This document shows positions 17,851 to 26,862 of a stretch of 64,000 bases of DNA, one piece after another (the stretch's first letter is position 1; each line of letters starts with the position of its first letter). Origin of the DNA: Berkiella_A sp964633725 (GTDB lineage: Bacteria > Pseudomonadota > Gammaproteobacteria > Berkiellales > Berkiellaceae); the NCBI GenBank assembly GCA_964633725.1, contig CAZWHY010000009.1, forward strand, positions 1-64,000. Direction: 5' to 3'. Below the pieces are notes generated by a model. It was not told the origin of the DNA. It did no database searches and saw nothing but the letters and a program-made list of their open reading frames with translations. Made by a program: the position numbers and the translations under genes.

Positions 17851-18402
17851 TTAATTTGAATTATTTTCTTCATGATTTTTAGGGATGAATTTGGATAAAA
17901 AAGCAGCCTGAATGAGGATAAATAATAGCGTTATTCCCAAAATACCAAATAATTTAAAATTGACCCAGGTATCCGTATCGAAATTATAAACGACATAGAG
18001 ATTTAAGATCCCCATTGAAACAAAAAAAGTTACCCAACTAATATTTAGGGTATTCCAGATTTTGCCTGGAAGGCTAATATTTTTGCCCAGCATTCTTTGA
18101 ACCAATGTTTTTTGGCCTATATAGCGGCTACCCAGGAAGGCGAGAGCAAATAGCCAGTAAACAGCGGTTGGTTTCCATTTTATGAACATTTCATTTTTGA
18201 GATATAGTGTAGCCCCCCCCAAAACGACAATAATGCCTAAAGTCGCCCATTGGGTTGTTTCAGGCCGTTTTCCACGGAGTAATGTAAAGACTATTTGGGC
18301 TGCAATAGCGACAATAGCCGTGATTGTGGCTATGTAAATATCATAAGTCTTATATGCGATGAAGAATAAGATAATGGGCAAGGTATCGAAAAATAATTTC
18401 AT
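17851..18402 (-). CDS. yciB: Septation / intermembrane transport protein YciB
   Basis: 183 aa from the ATG at 18402 (MKLFFDTLPIILFFIAY), preceded by AGGA. A longer in-frame start at 18507 would overlap the divergent yciO start and add a non-conserved leader. Five hydrophobic segments and the family blocks KWKPTAVYWLFA and GSRYIGQKTLVQRMLG identify YciB (septation protein A, formerly IspZ). It is an inner-membrane protein affecting envelope integrity. Part of it is duplicated at 14620-14758. Confidence 0.93.
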   Translation of the reverse strand: MKLFFDTLPIILFFIAYKTYDIYIATITAIVAIAAQIVFTLLRGKRPETTQWATLGIIVVLGGATLYLKNEMFIKWKPTAVYWLFALAFLGSRYIGQKTLVQRMLGKNISLPGKIWNTLNISWVTFFVSMGILNLYVVYNFDTDTWVNFKLFGILGITLLFILIQAAFLSKFIPKNHEENNSN

Positions 18403-18483
18403 GCTATCCTCAGGGTTCTTAAGAGCACCTACATAATTTAGTTTAAAAACTAAATTGATTGATTTTAAAAGTTTGAGTACTAT

Positions 18484-19092
18484 ATGACAGTATATTTTAA
18501 CATGCACTCGGATAACCCGCAGCTTAGATTAATTAATCAAGCAACGGAAGCACTTAAGCAAGGTGGATTAGTGGTTTATCCTACTGACTCAACATACGCT
18601 TTTGGCTGTGCATTGGGTAGTATGGCTGCTTTAAGTACAATTCGTAAGCTACGCGGGCTGACGGATAAGCATCCTTTGACTTTAGTGTGCCATAATATTT
18701 CACAGGCATCGTCCTATGCCCTGATTAATAATAAGGCATTCAACTTTATAAAGGATAATGTTCCGGGGCCGTACACTTTTGTGCTCAAAGCAACCAAAAT
18801 AGTGCCCAAGTTGGCGCTTGGGGTAAAACGAAAAGTCGTTGGAATTCGAATACCAGATAATGAGATTGCATTAGCTTTGGCAAAGAGTTTAGGTGAGCCT
18901 ATATTAAGTGCAACCTTATGGTTAGAGGGTGATGAGCAGCCTATCACGGATCCGCATGATATAGAAAAAGAGGTATTACACCATATTAAATACGTTTTAG
19001 ATGGTGGTGAAAGTGGGCAAGATATGACCACAGTCTTGGATTATACCCAAGATGAGCCTGTTTTAATCAGGCAAGGTAAAGGTGAATTTTGA
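18484..19092 (+). CDS. yciO: YciO, Sua5/YrdC-family protein
   Basis: 202 aa. The N-terminus MTVYFNMHSDNPQLRLINQA and the core YPTDSTYAFGCALGS follow E. coli YciO closely. The fold is that of threonylcarbamoyl-AMP synthases (TsaC/Sua5), which bind tRNA or nucleotides. YciO is the paralogue of uncertain physiological role, so TsaC activity is not assumed. The start at 18484 is supported by alignment with E. coli YciO. Its start lies about 80 bp from the divergent yciB start. Confidence 0.9.
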   Translation: MTVYFNMHSDNPQLRLINQATEALKQGGLVVYPTDSTYAFGCALGSMAALSTIRKLRGLTDKHPLTLVCHNISQASSYALINNKAFNFIKDNVPGPYTFVLKATKIVPKLALGVKRKVVGIRIPDNEIALALAKSLGEPILSATLWLEGDEQPITDPHDIEKEVLHHIKYVLDGGESGQDMTTVLDYTQDEPVLIRQGKGEF

Positions 19093-19121
19093 TATTAAAA
19101 TGTTTAAATTAAGGAATAATC

Positions 19122-20357
19122 GTGGATAGTAGTCCTTCGAACGATGTAAAAGTTTTTCGTAGAGTGGTCTCTGGTATGAGAGCAACAGGTTCTTTGCACT
19201 TGGGGCATTATCATGGGGTGTTGAAAAATTGGATTAAATTGCAACATGAGCGTGAATGTTATTTTTTTGTGGCAGATTGGCATGCGTTGACCACACATTA
19301 TGATGAATTTGAAAATATAGAAAAACATGTTTGGGAAATGCTAATTGATTGGTTAGCCTGTGGCTTAAACCCTGGTTCTTGTAATTTATTTATTCAGTCT
19401 AGAGTGCCAGAACATGCAGAATTGCATTTATTGTTATCCATGATTACCCCTTTGGGTTGGTTGGAGCGAGTGCCGACTTATAAAGATCAACAAGAAAAGC
19501 TGAAAGAGCGTGACTTAGCCACGCATGGTTTTTTAGGTTATCCAGTGTTGCAAAGTGCTGATGTGTTGATTTATAAAGCTGGCTATGTTCCTGTTGGTGA
19601 AGATCAAGTATCCCATTTAGAACTCACGCGAGAGATTGCCAGAAGATTTAATCATATCTATGGCAAAGAACGTGGCTATGAAGACAAAGTTGCGGCTGCA
19701 TTAAATAAAATGGGTAATAAAAATAAAGAGATATATTTAGATGCCAAAAAGAAATACCAGCAAGCTGGAGATGAAGATGCGCTAAAGCATGGGCGAGCGT
19801 TATTGATGGCGCAGAACAATTTAGCTTTAGCAGATCAAGAGCGGTTATATGGATTTTTGGAAGGTTCGGGTAGAATGATTTTTCCAGAACCACAGGCATT
19901 ATTAACTAAGCACTCTAAGTTTCCTGGACTAGACGGACAAAAAATGTCTAAGTCTTATAACAATACGATTGCAATAAGAGAAGATGAGAAAAGTGTCACT
20001 AAAAAAATCAAAGTGATGCCAACTGATCCAGCTCGTGTTAGGCGAACCGACCCGGGCACACCAGAAAAATGTCCTGTTTGGTCATTTCACGAAGTTTACT
20101 CTGATTCTGAGATTCAAAGTTGGGTGAGAGCAGGTTGTACTTCTGCTGGCATTGGTTGTATTGATTGTAAGAAAACATTAATCAAAGGTATATTAGAAGA
20201 ACAAGCGCCTATTAAAGAGCGTGCACAACAGTATATTGATAATCCCAAGCTGATTAAAGAAATTGTACGAGAAGGTTGTGAAGCCGCTCGGGATATTGCC
20301 AAAGAAACCATGGAAGAAGTTAGAGACGTGATGGGGCTACCGCATCGTGATAGATGA
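19122..20357 (+). CDS. trpS: Tryptophanyl-tRNA synthetase
   Basis: 411 aa starting at GTG 19122, with AAGGA upstream. It has the class I signature GSLHLGHYHG (HIGH-like) and the KMSKS loop within GLDGQKMSKSYNNTI. It is about 75 residues longer than E. coli TrpS because of an insertion at about 180-255 (from NHIYGKERGYEDK to MIFPEPQALL), a form seen in several other gammaproteobacteria. Its 3' end overlaps the scpA start by 11 bp. Confidence 0.95.
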   Translation: MDSSPSNDVKVFRRVVSGMRATGSLHLGHYHGVLKNWIKLQHERECYFFVADWHALTTHYDEFENIEKHVWEMLIDWLACGLNPGSCNLFIQSRVPEHAELHLLLSMITPLGWLERVPTYKDQQEKLKERDLATHGFLGYPVLQSADVLIYKAGYVPVGEDQVSHLELTREIARRFNHIYGKERGYEDKVAAALNKMGNKNKEIYLDAKKKYQQAGDEDALKHGRALLMAQNNLALADQERLYGFLEGSGRMIFPEPQALLTKHSKFPGLDGQKMSKSYNNTIAIREDEKSVTKKIKVMPTDPARVRRTDPGTPEKCPVWSFHEVYSDSEIQSWVRAGCTSAGIGCIDCKKTLIKGILEEQAPIKERAQQYIDNPKLIKEIVREGCEAARDIAKETMEEVRDVMGLPHRDR

Positions 20358-21162
20358 AGATGAGAAGTGTTTAGCGGTTGTAAAGGGGCAAGCTTTAACT
20401 GAGCTGCCGCAAGATCTTTATATTCCTCCAGATGCATTGGAGGTTATATTAGAGGCGTTTGAGGGGCCATTAGATCTTTTACTTTATTTAATTCGTAAAC
20501 ACAATCTCGATATCTTAAATATTCCTGTTGCAGAAATTACAAAGCAATATATGGAATATATCTATCTTATGAAGGAGTTAAAACTTGAGCTGGTCGCGGA
20601 GTACTTGGTGATGGCTGCGACACTAGCAGAAATCAAGTCCAGATTACTATTGCCTACGCCGCCGCCATTGGAAGAAGAAGAGGAAGAAGATCCTCGTGCG
20701 AGACTGATTCGTCAACTACAAGAGTACGAGCGCTTTAAAAAAGCAGCAGAAGATATAGATCAATTGCCTAGAGCGCATCGTGATATTTTTTCCGTTAAAG
20801 TGCAGCCGCCTGAGATGGAGATTGTTTACCTAAAACCTAAGTTTGATTTACAAGCTTTGGTTGGGGTGTTTGTAGAAGTGTTACAGCGCTCAGATATGAT
20901 TTCAAACTATGCGATTGAAAAAGAAGTATTATCTGTTCGTGAAAAAATGAGTTTTTTGTTGGATAAGCTCAATCAGGCAGAATCCATTTCTTTTATTAGT
21001 TGTTTTAATTTGGAAGAAGGGCGTATGGGGGTGGTTGTTTGTTTTTTGGCCACTTTGGAGTTGCTAAAATTAGGGATGATTGATTTAATTCAAACGAATA
21101 TGTTTGGTCAAATTCATTTAAAAGCCGTTACCATTACAGATGATGAGTTAACAGATGCGTGA
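20347..21162 (+). CDS. scpA: Segregation and condensation protein ScpA
   Basis: 271 aa from GTG 20347, overlapping trpS. The ScpA N-terminal block EAFEGPLDLLLYLIRKHNLDILNIPVAEIT is clear. An acidic stretch (EEEEEEDPRARL) follows at about 105-115, and a C-terminal winged-helix domain ends the protein. ScpA is the kleisin that bridges SMC heads in the chromosome-condensing complex. The first 25 residues precede the conserved core and the exact start is not certain. It overlaps scpB by 8 bp. Confidence 0.95.
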   Translation: MIDEDEKCLAVVKGQALTELPQDLYIPPDALEVILEAFEGPLDLLLYLIRKHNLDILNIPVAEITKQYMEYIYLMKELKLELVAEYLVMAATLAEIKSRLLLPTPPPLEEEEEEDPRARLIRQLQEYERFKKAAEDIDQLPRAHRDIFSVKVQPPEMEIVYLKPKFDLQALVGVFVEVLQRSDMISNYAIEKEVLSVREKMSFLLDKLNQAESISFISCFNLEEGRMGVVVCFLATLELLKLGMIDLIQTNMFGQIHLKAVTITDDELTDA

Positions 21163-22258
21163 AGAAAAGAGTGACGAAATAAGCGATAAAATAAATAGTG
21201 ATATGAGTGAAGACTCTCAAGTCATGGAAGAGGCTGTGAGCGTTGAAACTGATCTGGATACGCCTATAACAGAAGCCGTAAAAATAGAGTGTTTAATGAA
21301 TCAGGTGGAAGCATTAGTTTTTTCATCGGCCGTACCAATTTCAGCTGAGAAGATTGTTAAGCAGTTAGAAGATATCAAGCCTCCCATTGGGGAAGTACGC
21401 GTCTGTTTGGGGACATTGCAGAAAGACTATGAAAATAGAGGGGTACATCTGGCAGAAGTTGCGACAGGTTGGCGTTTTCAGGTTGCCTTAGAGTGTGCAC
21501 CCACTATTGTCAAAACGTTAGAAGAAAAGCCAACGCGTTTGTCTAGGGCATTACTAGAAACTTTGGCTTTAATCGCCTATAGGCAGCCTATTACCCGGGG
21601 TGAGATTGAATCGATCCGTGGTGTGGTTGTCAGCTCGCATATGGTGAGAACATTATTAGAGCATGAGTGGGTTAGAGTGGTTGGCCATAAAGATGTGCCG
21701 GGTCGACCGGCGTTATTTGCAACGACAAAAACCTTCTTAGATGATATGGGGTTGAGTAAATTAGAAGAATTACCACCACTATCAGAGTTAAAAGCATTAA
21801 TACCAGATAAAATAGAAGAAAAAGAAGCGGTTATAGATACAGAAGATGGAACTAAGATAGTATCAGAGCCAGAATTAAAACCAGAATTAGAATCTGGTGA
21901 AGTAGATGAGCTGGCAACCAGGGCTATAGAGGAACCAGTAGAGCCTGAAGTCGATATTGATATAACACAAGAGCCAGTGCTAGAGCAAAGTTTAGAAGAC
22001 GCTCTAGAGCTTGTGTTACCTCAAGATACTCAAGTGGCAGAACAACAATGTGATATAAAAAGTGCTTTGGCAGGGCTGAGGGAAAGTGCTGCGTCTGCTG
22101 GTGATAATACAGAAACCGATTCTTTTAGAAACCTGGATGATTTCTCTGAGATTATTTTAACCAACCCCTCAACCGTATCTAATCATATAACCGATGAAGT
22201 AGTAAATAAAGATGACAATTCAGACGATGAAGAAAATAACCAAGAATGCTCAGCCTAA
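21155..22258 (+). CDS. scpB: Segregation and condensation protein ScpB with long acidic tail
   Basis: 367 aa, well above the usual ~200. The conserved ScpB core spans about 45-215 (NQVEALVFSSAVPISAEKI ... LLETLALIAYRQPITRGEIESIRGV ... GRPALFATT). It has a polar, acidic N-terminal extension of about 45 residues and a disordered Glu/Asp-rich tail of about 150 residues. ScpB dimers bind ScpA in the SMC complex. The tail lacks any recognised domain. The 3' end overlaps rluB by 47 bp if rluB starts at 22212. Confidence 0.93.
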   Translation: MREEKSDEISDKINSDMSEDSQVMEEAVSVETDLDTPITEAVKIECLMNQVEALVFSSAVPISAEKIVKQLEDIKPPIGEVRVCLGTLQKDYENRGVHLAEVATGWRFQVALECAPTIVKTLEEKPTRLSRALLETLALIAYRQPITRGEIESIRGVVVSSHMVRTLLEHEWVRVVGHKDVPGRPALFATTKTFLDDMGLSKLEELPPLSELKALIPDKIEEKEAVIDTEDGTKIVSEPELKPELESGEVDELATRAIEEPVEPEVDIDITQEPVLEQSLEDALELVLPQDTQVAEQQCDIKSALAGLRESAASAGDNTETDSFRNLDDFSEIILTNPSTVSNHITDEVVNKDDNSDDEENNQECSA

Positions 22259-23198
22259 AATCCATGCTTATTTAGCACTGCTGGGTATGGGCTCTAGAAG
22301 AGAAATAGAGCGCTGGATAACTGCAGGGCAGATCCAAGTCAATGGCCAGTTGGCTCATCTTGGGCAGCGTATCAGCGATAGTGACAATATTCTTGTTCGG
22401 GGCAAGCCAGTTGAGAAGCCAGAATCTTCGCAGACAGTAGAAGTCATCGCTTATCATAAGTCGGAAGGGGAAATTTGCACACGTGGTGAAACCGAGTTGA
22501 AAACCGTTTTCCAATCTTTGCCCAAAGTGAACGGTCGTTGGATTAGTATTGGTCGACTAGATGTGAGTACCAGTGGGCTATTATTGTTTACCAATAATGG
22601 GGATTTGGCTCACCGCTTAATGCATCCTAGTTTTGAAGTATCTAGATGTTATCGCGTGCGTGTTTTTGGTAAAATATCGCAAGCGGCTTTGGATAATATG
22701 GTGAAGGGCGTTCGCTATGAAGGCGAGTTATTAAAAGTGGATAGTATTTCACCTCTTTATCTTTGCCAAGACAGAGACAAAATGAAAAATATGTGGTACG
22801 AAATCACACTAAGAGAAGGTAAAAATCGTGAAATTCGGCGCTTAATTGAGAGCCAGGGCGCAAAAGTGTCACGTTTGATTCGCACACACTATGGGCCTAT
22901 TTCTTTAAGTGCGGATTTAAAAACGGGCGGCGTTGAGGTATTGACTAAAAAACAAATAATGGATTTAGGCAAAGTCGCCAAGTTGAAATTATTTGCCCCC
23001 AATAGTGAGAATTCAGCAGCTAAAATAAGTGATAAAGAGCAACAAGATCAGCCTGCTAAAAAAATAGACTATAGAAATTACAAGAAAAAATCAGGCCGTA
23101 AAGGTCACGCGGCGAGGGATGGTTCTAAAAGACAAGCGGCAGGTGAGACTGATAAGGGACGCAAACAGTCACGGCAAAAATCATTTTTTGGCAAGTAA
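22212..23198 (+). CDS. rluB: 23S rRNA pseudouridine synthase RluB
   Basis: 328 aa. An N-terminal S4 RNA-binding domain (KIHAYLALLGMGSRREIERWI) precedes the catalytic domain with GRLDVSTSGLLLFTNNGDLAHRL, where Asp117 is the predicted catalytic residue. The final block GKNREIRRLIESQGAKVSRLIRTHYG is family-typical. The Lys/Arg-rich tail is common in RluB, which modifies U2605 of E. coli 23S rRNA. Start is uncertain between 22212 and 22227; neither has a strong ribosome site, consistent with coupling to scpB. Confidence 0.92.
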   Translation: MTIQTMKKITKNAQPKIHAYLALLGMGSRREIERWITAGQIQVNGQLAHLGQRISDSDNILVRGKPVEKPESSQTVEVIAYHKSEGEICTRGETELKTVFQSLPKVNGRWISIGRLDVSTSGLLLFTNNGDLAHRLMHPSFEVSRCYRVRVFGKISQAALDNMVKGVRYEGELLKVDSISPLYLCQDRDKMKNMWYEITLREGKNREIRRLIESQGAKVSRLIRTHYGPISLSADLKTGGVEVLTKKQIMDLGKVAKLKLFAPNSENSAAKISDKEQQDQPAKKIDYRNYKKKSGRKGHAARDGSKRQAAGETDKGRKQSRQKSFFGK

Positions 23199-23212
23199 AT
23201 ATTAGTGAAGCA

Positions 23213-24124
23213 TTAAATTTTACTAATTTTAACTTGATTTCGCCCATTAGATTTGGCTTCATATAGTGCACTATCGGCTCGAGAAAATAGCGATTTGCTG
23301 TTCTCTGTACCTTTATGTGTGCTGACGCCGATACTGACGGTCAACGGAATGACAATATCTTCAAATCTGAACGGTTTTGAACTTACTTTTTCACATATTC
23401 TTTCTGCTACCTGCATTGCACCTTCTTGCGCGGTGTGGGATAAAATAATAGTAAATTCTTCCCCCCCATAACGAAAAATCATATCTGTTTGTCGGTGCAG
23501 TTCTCTTAAACAATCTGAAAATTGTCGTAGAACCGCATCACCAGCCAAATGGCCATGTGTATCATTAATTTTTTTGAAATGATCTAAATCTATAACCAAA
23601 AGCGATGTGTTCGAACGGTGTCTCTTTGAGAACTCGACCTCTCTATTCAGTGCAATATCAAAGCCTTGGCGGTTATTCAGTTCTGTAAGCGAATCGGTAA
23701 TACTTAATTTTATCGCCTGTTCATAATCTAAAGAATTTTTGATTGGAAATAATAATTGAACCAAGGCAGTTTCTAGTATATTTAACTCTTCTTCAGTGAA
23801 TGGTACATTCTTGCTTAAGGTCAGTTCACCCAGATTAAGATCTTCGATTCTTAGCTGATATCTGGCTTGATGGTAGTGCAGTTTACCCAGCTCAAATTGT
23901 TGTTTGGTTTTACTATGAAAATAATGCAAACTTTGATAAGCGACAACTGGATTTAATTCGGCATTAAAACGTTTTAAAATATCATACAAATTTAAAGAGG
24001 ATTGTAAGATAAAGCCTAATTTTTGAGGTGAGTAGGTGAGTTTGTTTTTTAGATTTGATATTTCAACTGTAATGGTTTTTTGATTATCATTCACCTGCAC
24101 TTGCGGTTTTGGTGAGTTTTGCAT
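23213..24124 (-). CDS. GGDEF diguanylate cyclase
   Basis: 303 aa. The C-terminal 165 residues form a GGDEF domain (DSLTELNNRQGFDIAL ... RYGGEEFTIIL ... PLTVSIGVS). The active-site motif is GGEEF, compatible with catalysis. The N-terminal 140 residues have no recognised sensor domain and no membrane segment, so the protein is predicted cytoplasmic. It would make c-di-GMP from GTP. It converges with rluB, 14 bp away, and diverges from the TonB receptor gene. Confidence 0.9.
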   Translation of the reverse strand: MQNSPKPQVQVNDNQKTITVEISNLKNKLTYSPQKLGFILQSSLNLYDILKRFNAELNPVVAYQSLHYFHSKTKQQFELGKLHYHQARYQLRIEDLNLGELTLSKNVPFTEEELNILETALVQLLFPIKNSLDYEQAIKLSITDSLTELNNRQGFDIALNREVEFSKRHRSNTSLLVIDLDHFKKINDTHGHLAGDAVLRQFSDCLRELHRQTDMIFRYGGEEFTIILSHTAQEGAMQVAERICEKVSSKPFRFEDIVIPLTVSIGVSTHKGTENSKSLFSRADSALYEAKSNGRNQVKISKI

Positions 24125-24240
24125 GGTTGTATCCAGTCCTTGGTTTTTGTTCAGGTGTTTGTTTCATTTTCTGTAGTACCTATGGAACAGTATAGTCAAT
24201 AAATAATAGGTGGATCAAAATGTATTTGTAAATTATGTAG

Positions 24241-24268
24241 TTACATTTTTTGAAAGTGCGGCTATAAT
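24241..24268 (+). promoter_or_regulatory. Predicted promoter of the receptor-YfiR-kinase operon
   Basis: TATAAT at 24263-24268 with TTACAT at 24241-24246, spacer 16. It lies in the 189-bp divergent gap, 45 bp before the TonB receptor ATG. Confidence 0.4.
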
Positions 24269-24313
24269 ATTATTAATTACTTTATACACGGAAAGTAGGA
24301 TTTACTATTTCTT

Positions 24314-26323
24314 ATGGATAAGATATCAAAAGTAGTTTGTTTTTTCTCCTTAAGCTCTTTAACGTTTGTGGTTTATGCTGCTAATATTACAGACTTAAGT
24401 TTAGATGCTCTAGGTCAAATTGAGGTCACTTCAGCCTCTAAAAAGGTTCAAAAAAGAACAGATGTTGCAACAGCGATACATGTGATTACTCAAGAAGACA
24501 TTCAAAGATCTGGCGTTAATCACATTGCGGAAGCACTACGGATGGCGCCTGGTGTATTTGTCGCAAGGTTAGATTCTAATAAATGGTCAGTGTCTATCAG
24601 GGGTAATAGTGGTCGATTCAGTAATAAACTATTAGTACTAATTGATGGGCGTTCTGTTTATACACCAAGTTTTTCTGGGGTTTTTTGGGAAGCGCTAGAT
24701 ATAAATATAGCAGATATAGATAGGATTGAAGTCATCAGAGGGCCAGGCGCAACTGTTTGGGGATCCAATGCAGTAAATGGCGTGATTAATATTATCAGTA
24801 AAAATGCGAATGATACAAAAGGTGCTGATGTTAGTGTTACCGCTGGAAATCTAGACCAAACAATCGCCAGCGCTAGGTATGGATTTGAAACGGGCGATAA
24901 CAGCGCGATGAGAATTTACACAAAATATAAAAACATGAGTGATTTTGAAGATCAGATGGGTAGAGGGCAGCAAGATAATTGGAATACAAATCAGGCGGGT
25001 TTCAGATGGGATTGGAATGATAAACAAAATAAAAAGCTCACCTTTCAAGGGGACATGTACCATTTAAATGCAAATCAAGTGCTGAATGTACCATTGCTCA
25101 CTACGCCATTTTCTACAGATTTATCAGATGATATAGACTCTTCTGGGTGGAACCTTATTAGTAAGTGGTCCCATGATGTCAGCGATAAGACAAGTTATAA
25201 TATTCAGGTTTATTATACCAAAGATAAAAGAAATGAATATATGGTGAATCAAGTCCACAATATATTTGATGCGGAACTGTCATTAAGGACACGTCCATTA
25301 GATAATCATGATGTTAATATAGGTTTAGGTTACAGAAATATAGACGATCACTTTGATGAAACAACGATTATTCAGGCAATGCCAGTAGAGCGTAGTAATA
25401 ATTTATATAGTGGTTACATTCAGGATGAGATCACCTTATTAAAAGACCATGTTTATTTTACCGTGGGCTCAAAATTCGAACATAATTATTTTACCGGGAT
25501 GGAAATACAGCCGAGTGCTAGGTTAGCTATACTAGATGAACATAATACAATGTGGGCAGCTGTGTCAAAAGCCGTTAGAACACCCTCTAGGTTAGAGGAA
25601 GATGGGCAAGTTTTACAAAGGGTTGTAGCGCCGTCTATTGCATTGCCTCTTAAAACATATATAGGCTTATCAGAGAATAATAATTTCAAATCAGAGAGAT
25701 TATGGGCCTACGAGCTTGGTTATAGGTATCAAATACCAAATTTCACTTTTGATATTGCAACATTTTATAATAATTATAATGATCTCAGCTCAACAGAAAT
25801 AGCCATGCCATTTATTCAGAACGGCATTGTTCATCAAGAATTACCATTTGGTAATCAGTTTAAAGGTCATAGTTATGGCCTAGAGGCACTAGCGGAAACA
25901 CAAGTGCTTGAAAATTTGAAATTAACTTGGATGTATAGTTTTCTAGACGAGCATCTTTCACCCAAGGGTGTCACTGCAGATGATTCGTTTGATGTGGAAT
26001 CTACCTCTAGCCCTAAACATCAAATATCTATTCGTTCATTGTATCAACCACATCAAGATTGGGATTTGGATTTCTGGCTAAGGTATACAGCTAATATTGG
26101 TAATGGTGTCGGTACTTCAGCAACCTCAAATGCTATTAGCATTCCTTCTATTTTAGCCGCTGACCTTCGTGTGGCTTATCGACCCAACGATAACTTGGAA
26201 TTGAGCATGGTGGCTAAAAATATATTTGATAGAAGGCATATAGAAGGGGTCCAAACACTTTTTGGTTCACCTATTTATATACCGAGAAGTTATTTTTTAA
26301 ATATCCATTGGCAAATGAAATAG
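24314..26323 (+). CDS. TonB-dependent outer-membrane receptor
   Basis: 669 aa. Signal peptide to about residue 22. A TonB-box-like region is followed by a plug domain (QKRTDVATAIHVITQEDIQRSG ... VLIDGRSVYTPSFSGVFWEAL ... IEVIRGPGATVWGSNAVNGVINII). A 22-strand barrel ends in an aromatic terminal strand (SYFLNIHWQMK). It imports a ligand across the outer membrane using TonB energy; the ligand cannot be told from sequence. It is the first gene of a three-gene set with a YfiR-like protein and a hybrid kinase, suggesting ligand sensing rather than plain nutrient uptake. Confidence 0.92.
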   Translation: MDKISKVVCFFSLSSLTFVVYAANITDLSLDALGQIEVTSASKKVQKRTDVATAIHVITQEDIQRSGVNHIAEALRMAPGVFVARLDSNKWSVSIRGNSGRFSNKLLVLIDGRSVYTPSFSGVFWEALDINIADIDRIEVIRGPGATVWGSNAVNGVINIISKNANDTKGADVSVTAGNLDQTIASARYGFETGDNSAMRIYTKYKNMSDFEDQMGRGQQDNWNTNQAGFRWDWNDKQNKKLTFQGDMYHLNANQVLNVPLLTTPFSTDLSDDIDSSGWNLISKWSHDVSDKTSYNIQVYYTKDKRNEYMVNQVHNIFDAELSLRTRPLDNHDVNIGLGYRNIDDHFDETTIIQAMPVERSNNLYSGYIQDEITLLKDHVYFTVGSKFEHNYFTGMEIQPSARLAILDEHNTMWAAVSKAVRTPSRLEEDGQVLQRVVAPSIALPLKTYIGLSENNNFKSERLWAYELGYRYQIPNFTFDIATFYNNYNDLSSTEIAMPFIQNGIVHQELPFGNQFKGHSYGLEALAETQVLENLKLTWMYSFLDEHLSPKGVTADDSFDVESTSSPKHQISIRSLYQPHQDWDLDFWLRYTANIGNGVGTSATSNAISIPSILAADLRVAYRPNDNLELSMVAKNIFDRRHIEGVQTLFGSPIYIPRSYFLNIHWQMK

Positions 26324-26332
26324 GTAAATAAT

Positions 26333-26857
26333 ATGTTTCAACACGTATTTAAAATTTTACCTATCATAATATGCTCATTATTATTTAGTAATGTATATGC
26401 AGGATTTAGTGAAGGAGAGGTTGTTACAGGTTATGTGTTTAATTTTATTAAATTTTCAAGTTGGCCTGATTCTCATAAGGCGGGTCAAGGAAAAGTAGTG
26501 CTCTGTGTTATTCGTTCAGGCTCTAATGCATATAGTTTTAACCAATTAAACAACAAAAAAACTAGAAAGGGTACTGTTAAAATTAAATATATTAGTAGGC
26601 AATCTCAAGTTAATGGGTGTCATGCTGTTTTCATTCCTAAGTCGAGTGGTCGTAATGTAAGTGCTTTTGCTTCTGCCGGTAAGAAAAACCAAGTGCTCAC
26701 AATTAGTGACTCCCCTGGTTTTATCAATAAAGGTGGAATGATTGGGTTTAAGAAAGTAAGTAGTAACATTAAATTTGAAGTGAATTATACTCGTGCAAAG
26801 CAGGGTGGTATAAAAATCAGCTCTGAATTGTTAAATCTAGCATTACGGGTAAGGTAG
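26333..26857 (+). CDS. YfiR-family periplasmic protein (DUF4154)
   Basis: 174 aa with a signal peptide (cleavage near VYAG). Family features: VTGYVFNFIKFSSWPD near the N-terminus, a Cys in VVLCVIRSG, another in VNGCHAVFI, and the late GGMIGFKKVSSNIKFEVN segment. In Pseudomonas, YfiR represses the membrane cyclase YfiN from the periplasm. Here it lies 9 bp after the TonB receptor and 5 bp before a hybrid kinase, so it probably links receptor state to the kinase sensor domain. That function is inference. Confidence 0.85.
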   Translation: MFQHVFKILPIIICSLLFSNVYAGFSEGEVVTGYVFNFIKFSSWPDSHKAGQGKVVLCVIRSGSNAYSFNQLNNKKTRKGTVKIKYISRQSQVNGCHAVFIPKSSGRNVSAFASAGKKNQVLTISDSPGFINKGGMIGFKKVSSNIKFEVNYTRAKQGGIKISSELLNLALRVR

Positions 26858-26862
26858 AGGAA

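Noticed and set aside
24250..24268. TTGAAA at 24250 as -35 of the TonB receptor promoter
   Set aside because: Only 7 bp separate it from TATAAT; TTACAT at 24241 gives acceptable spacing.
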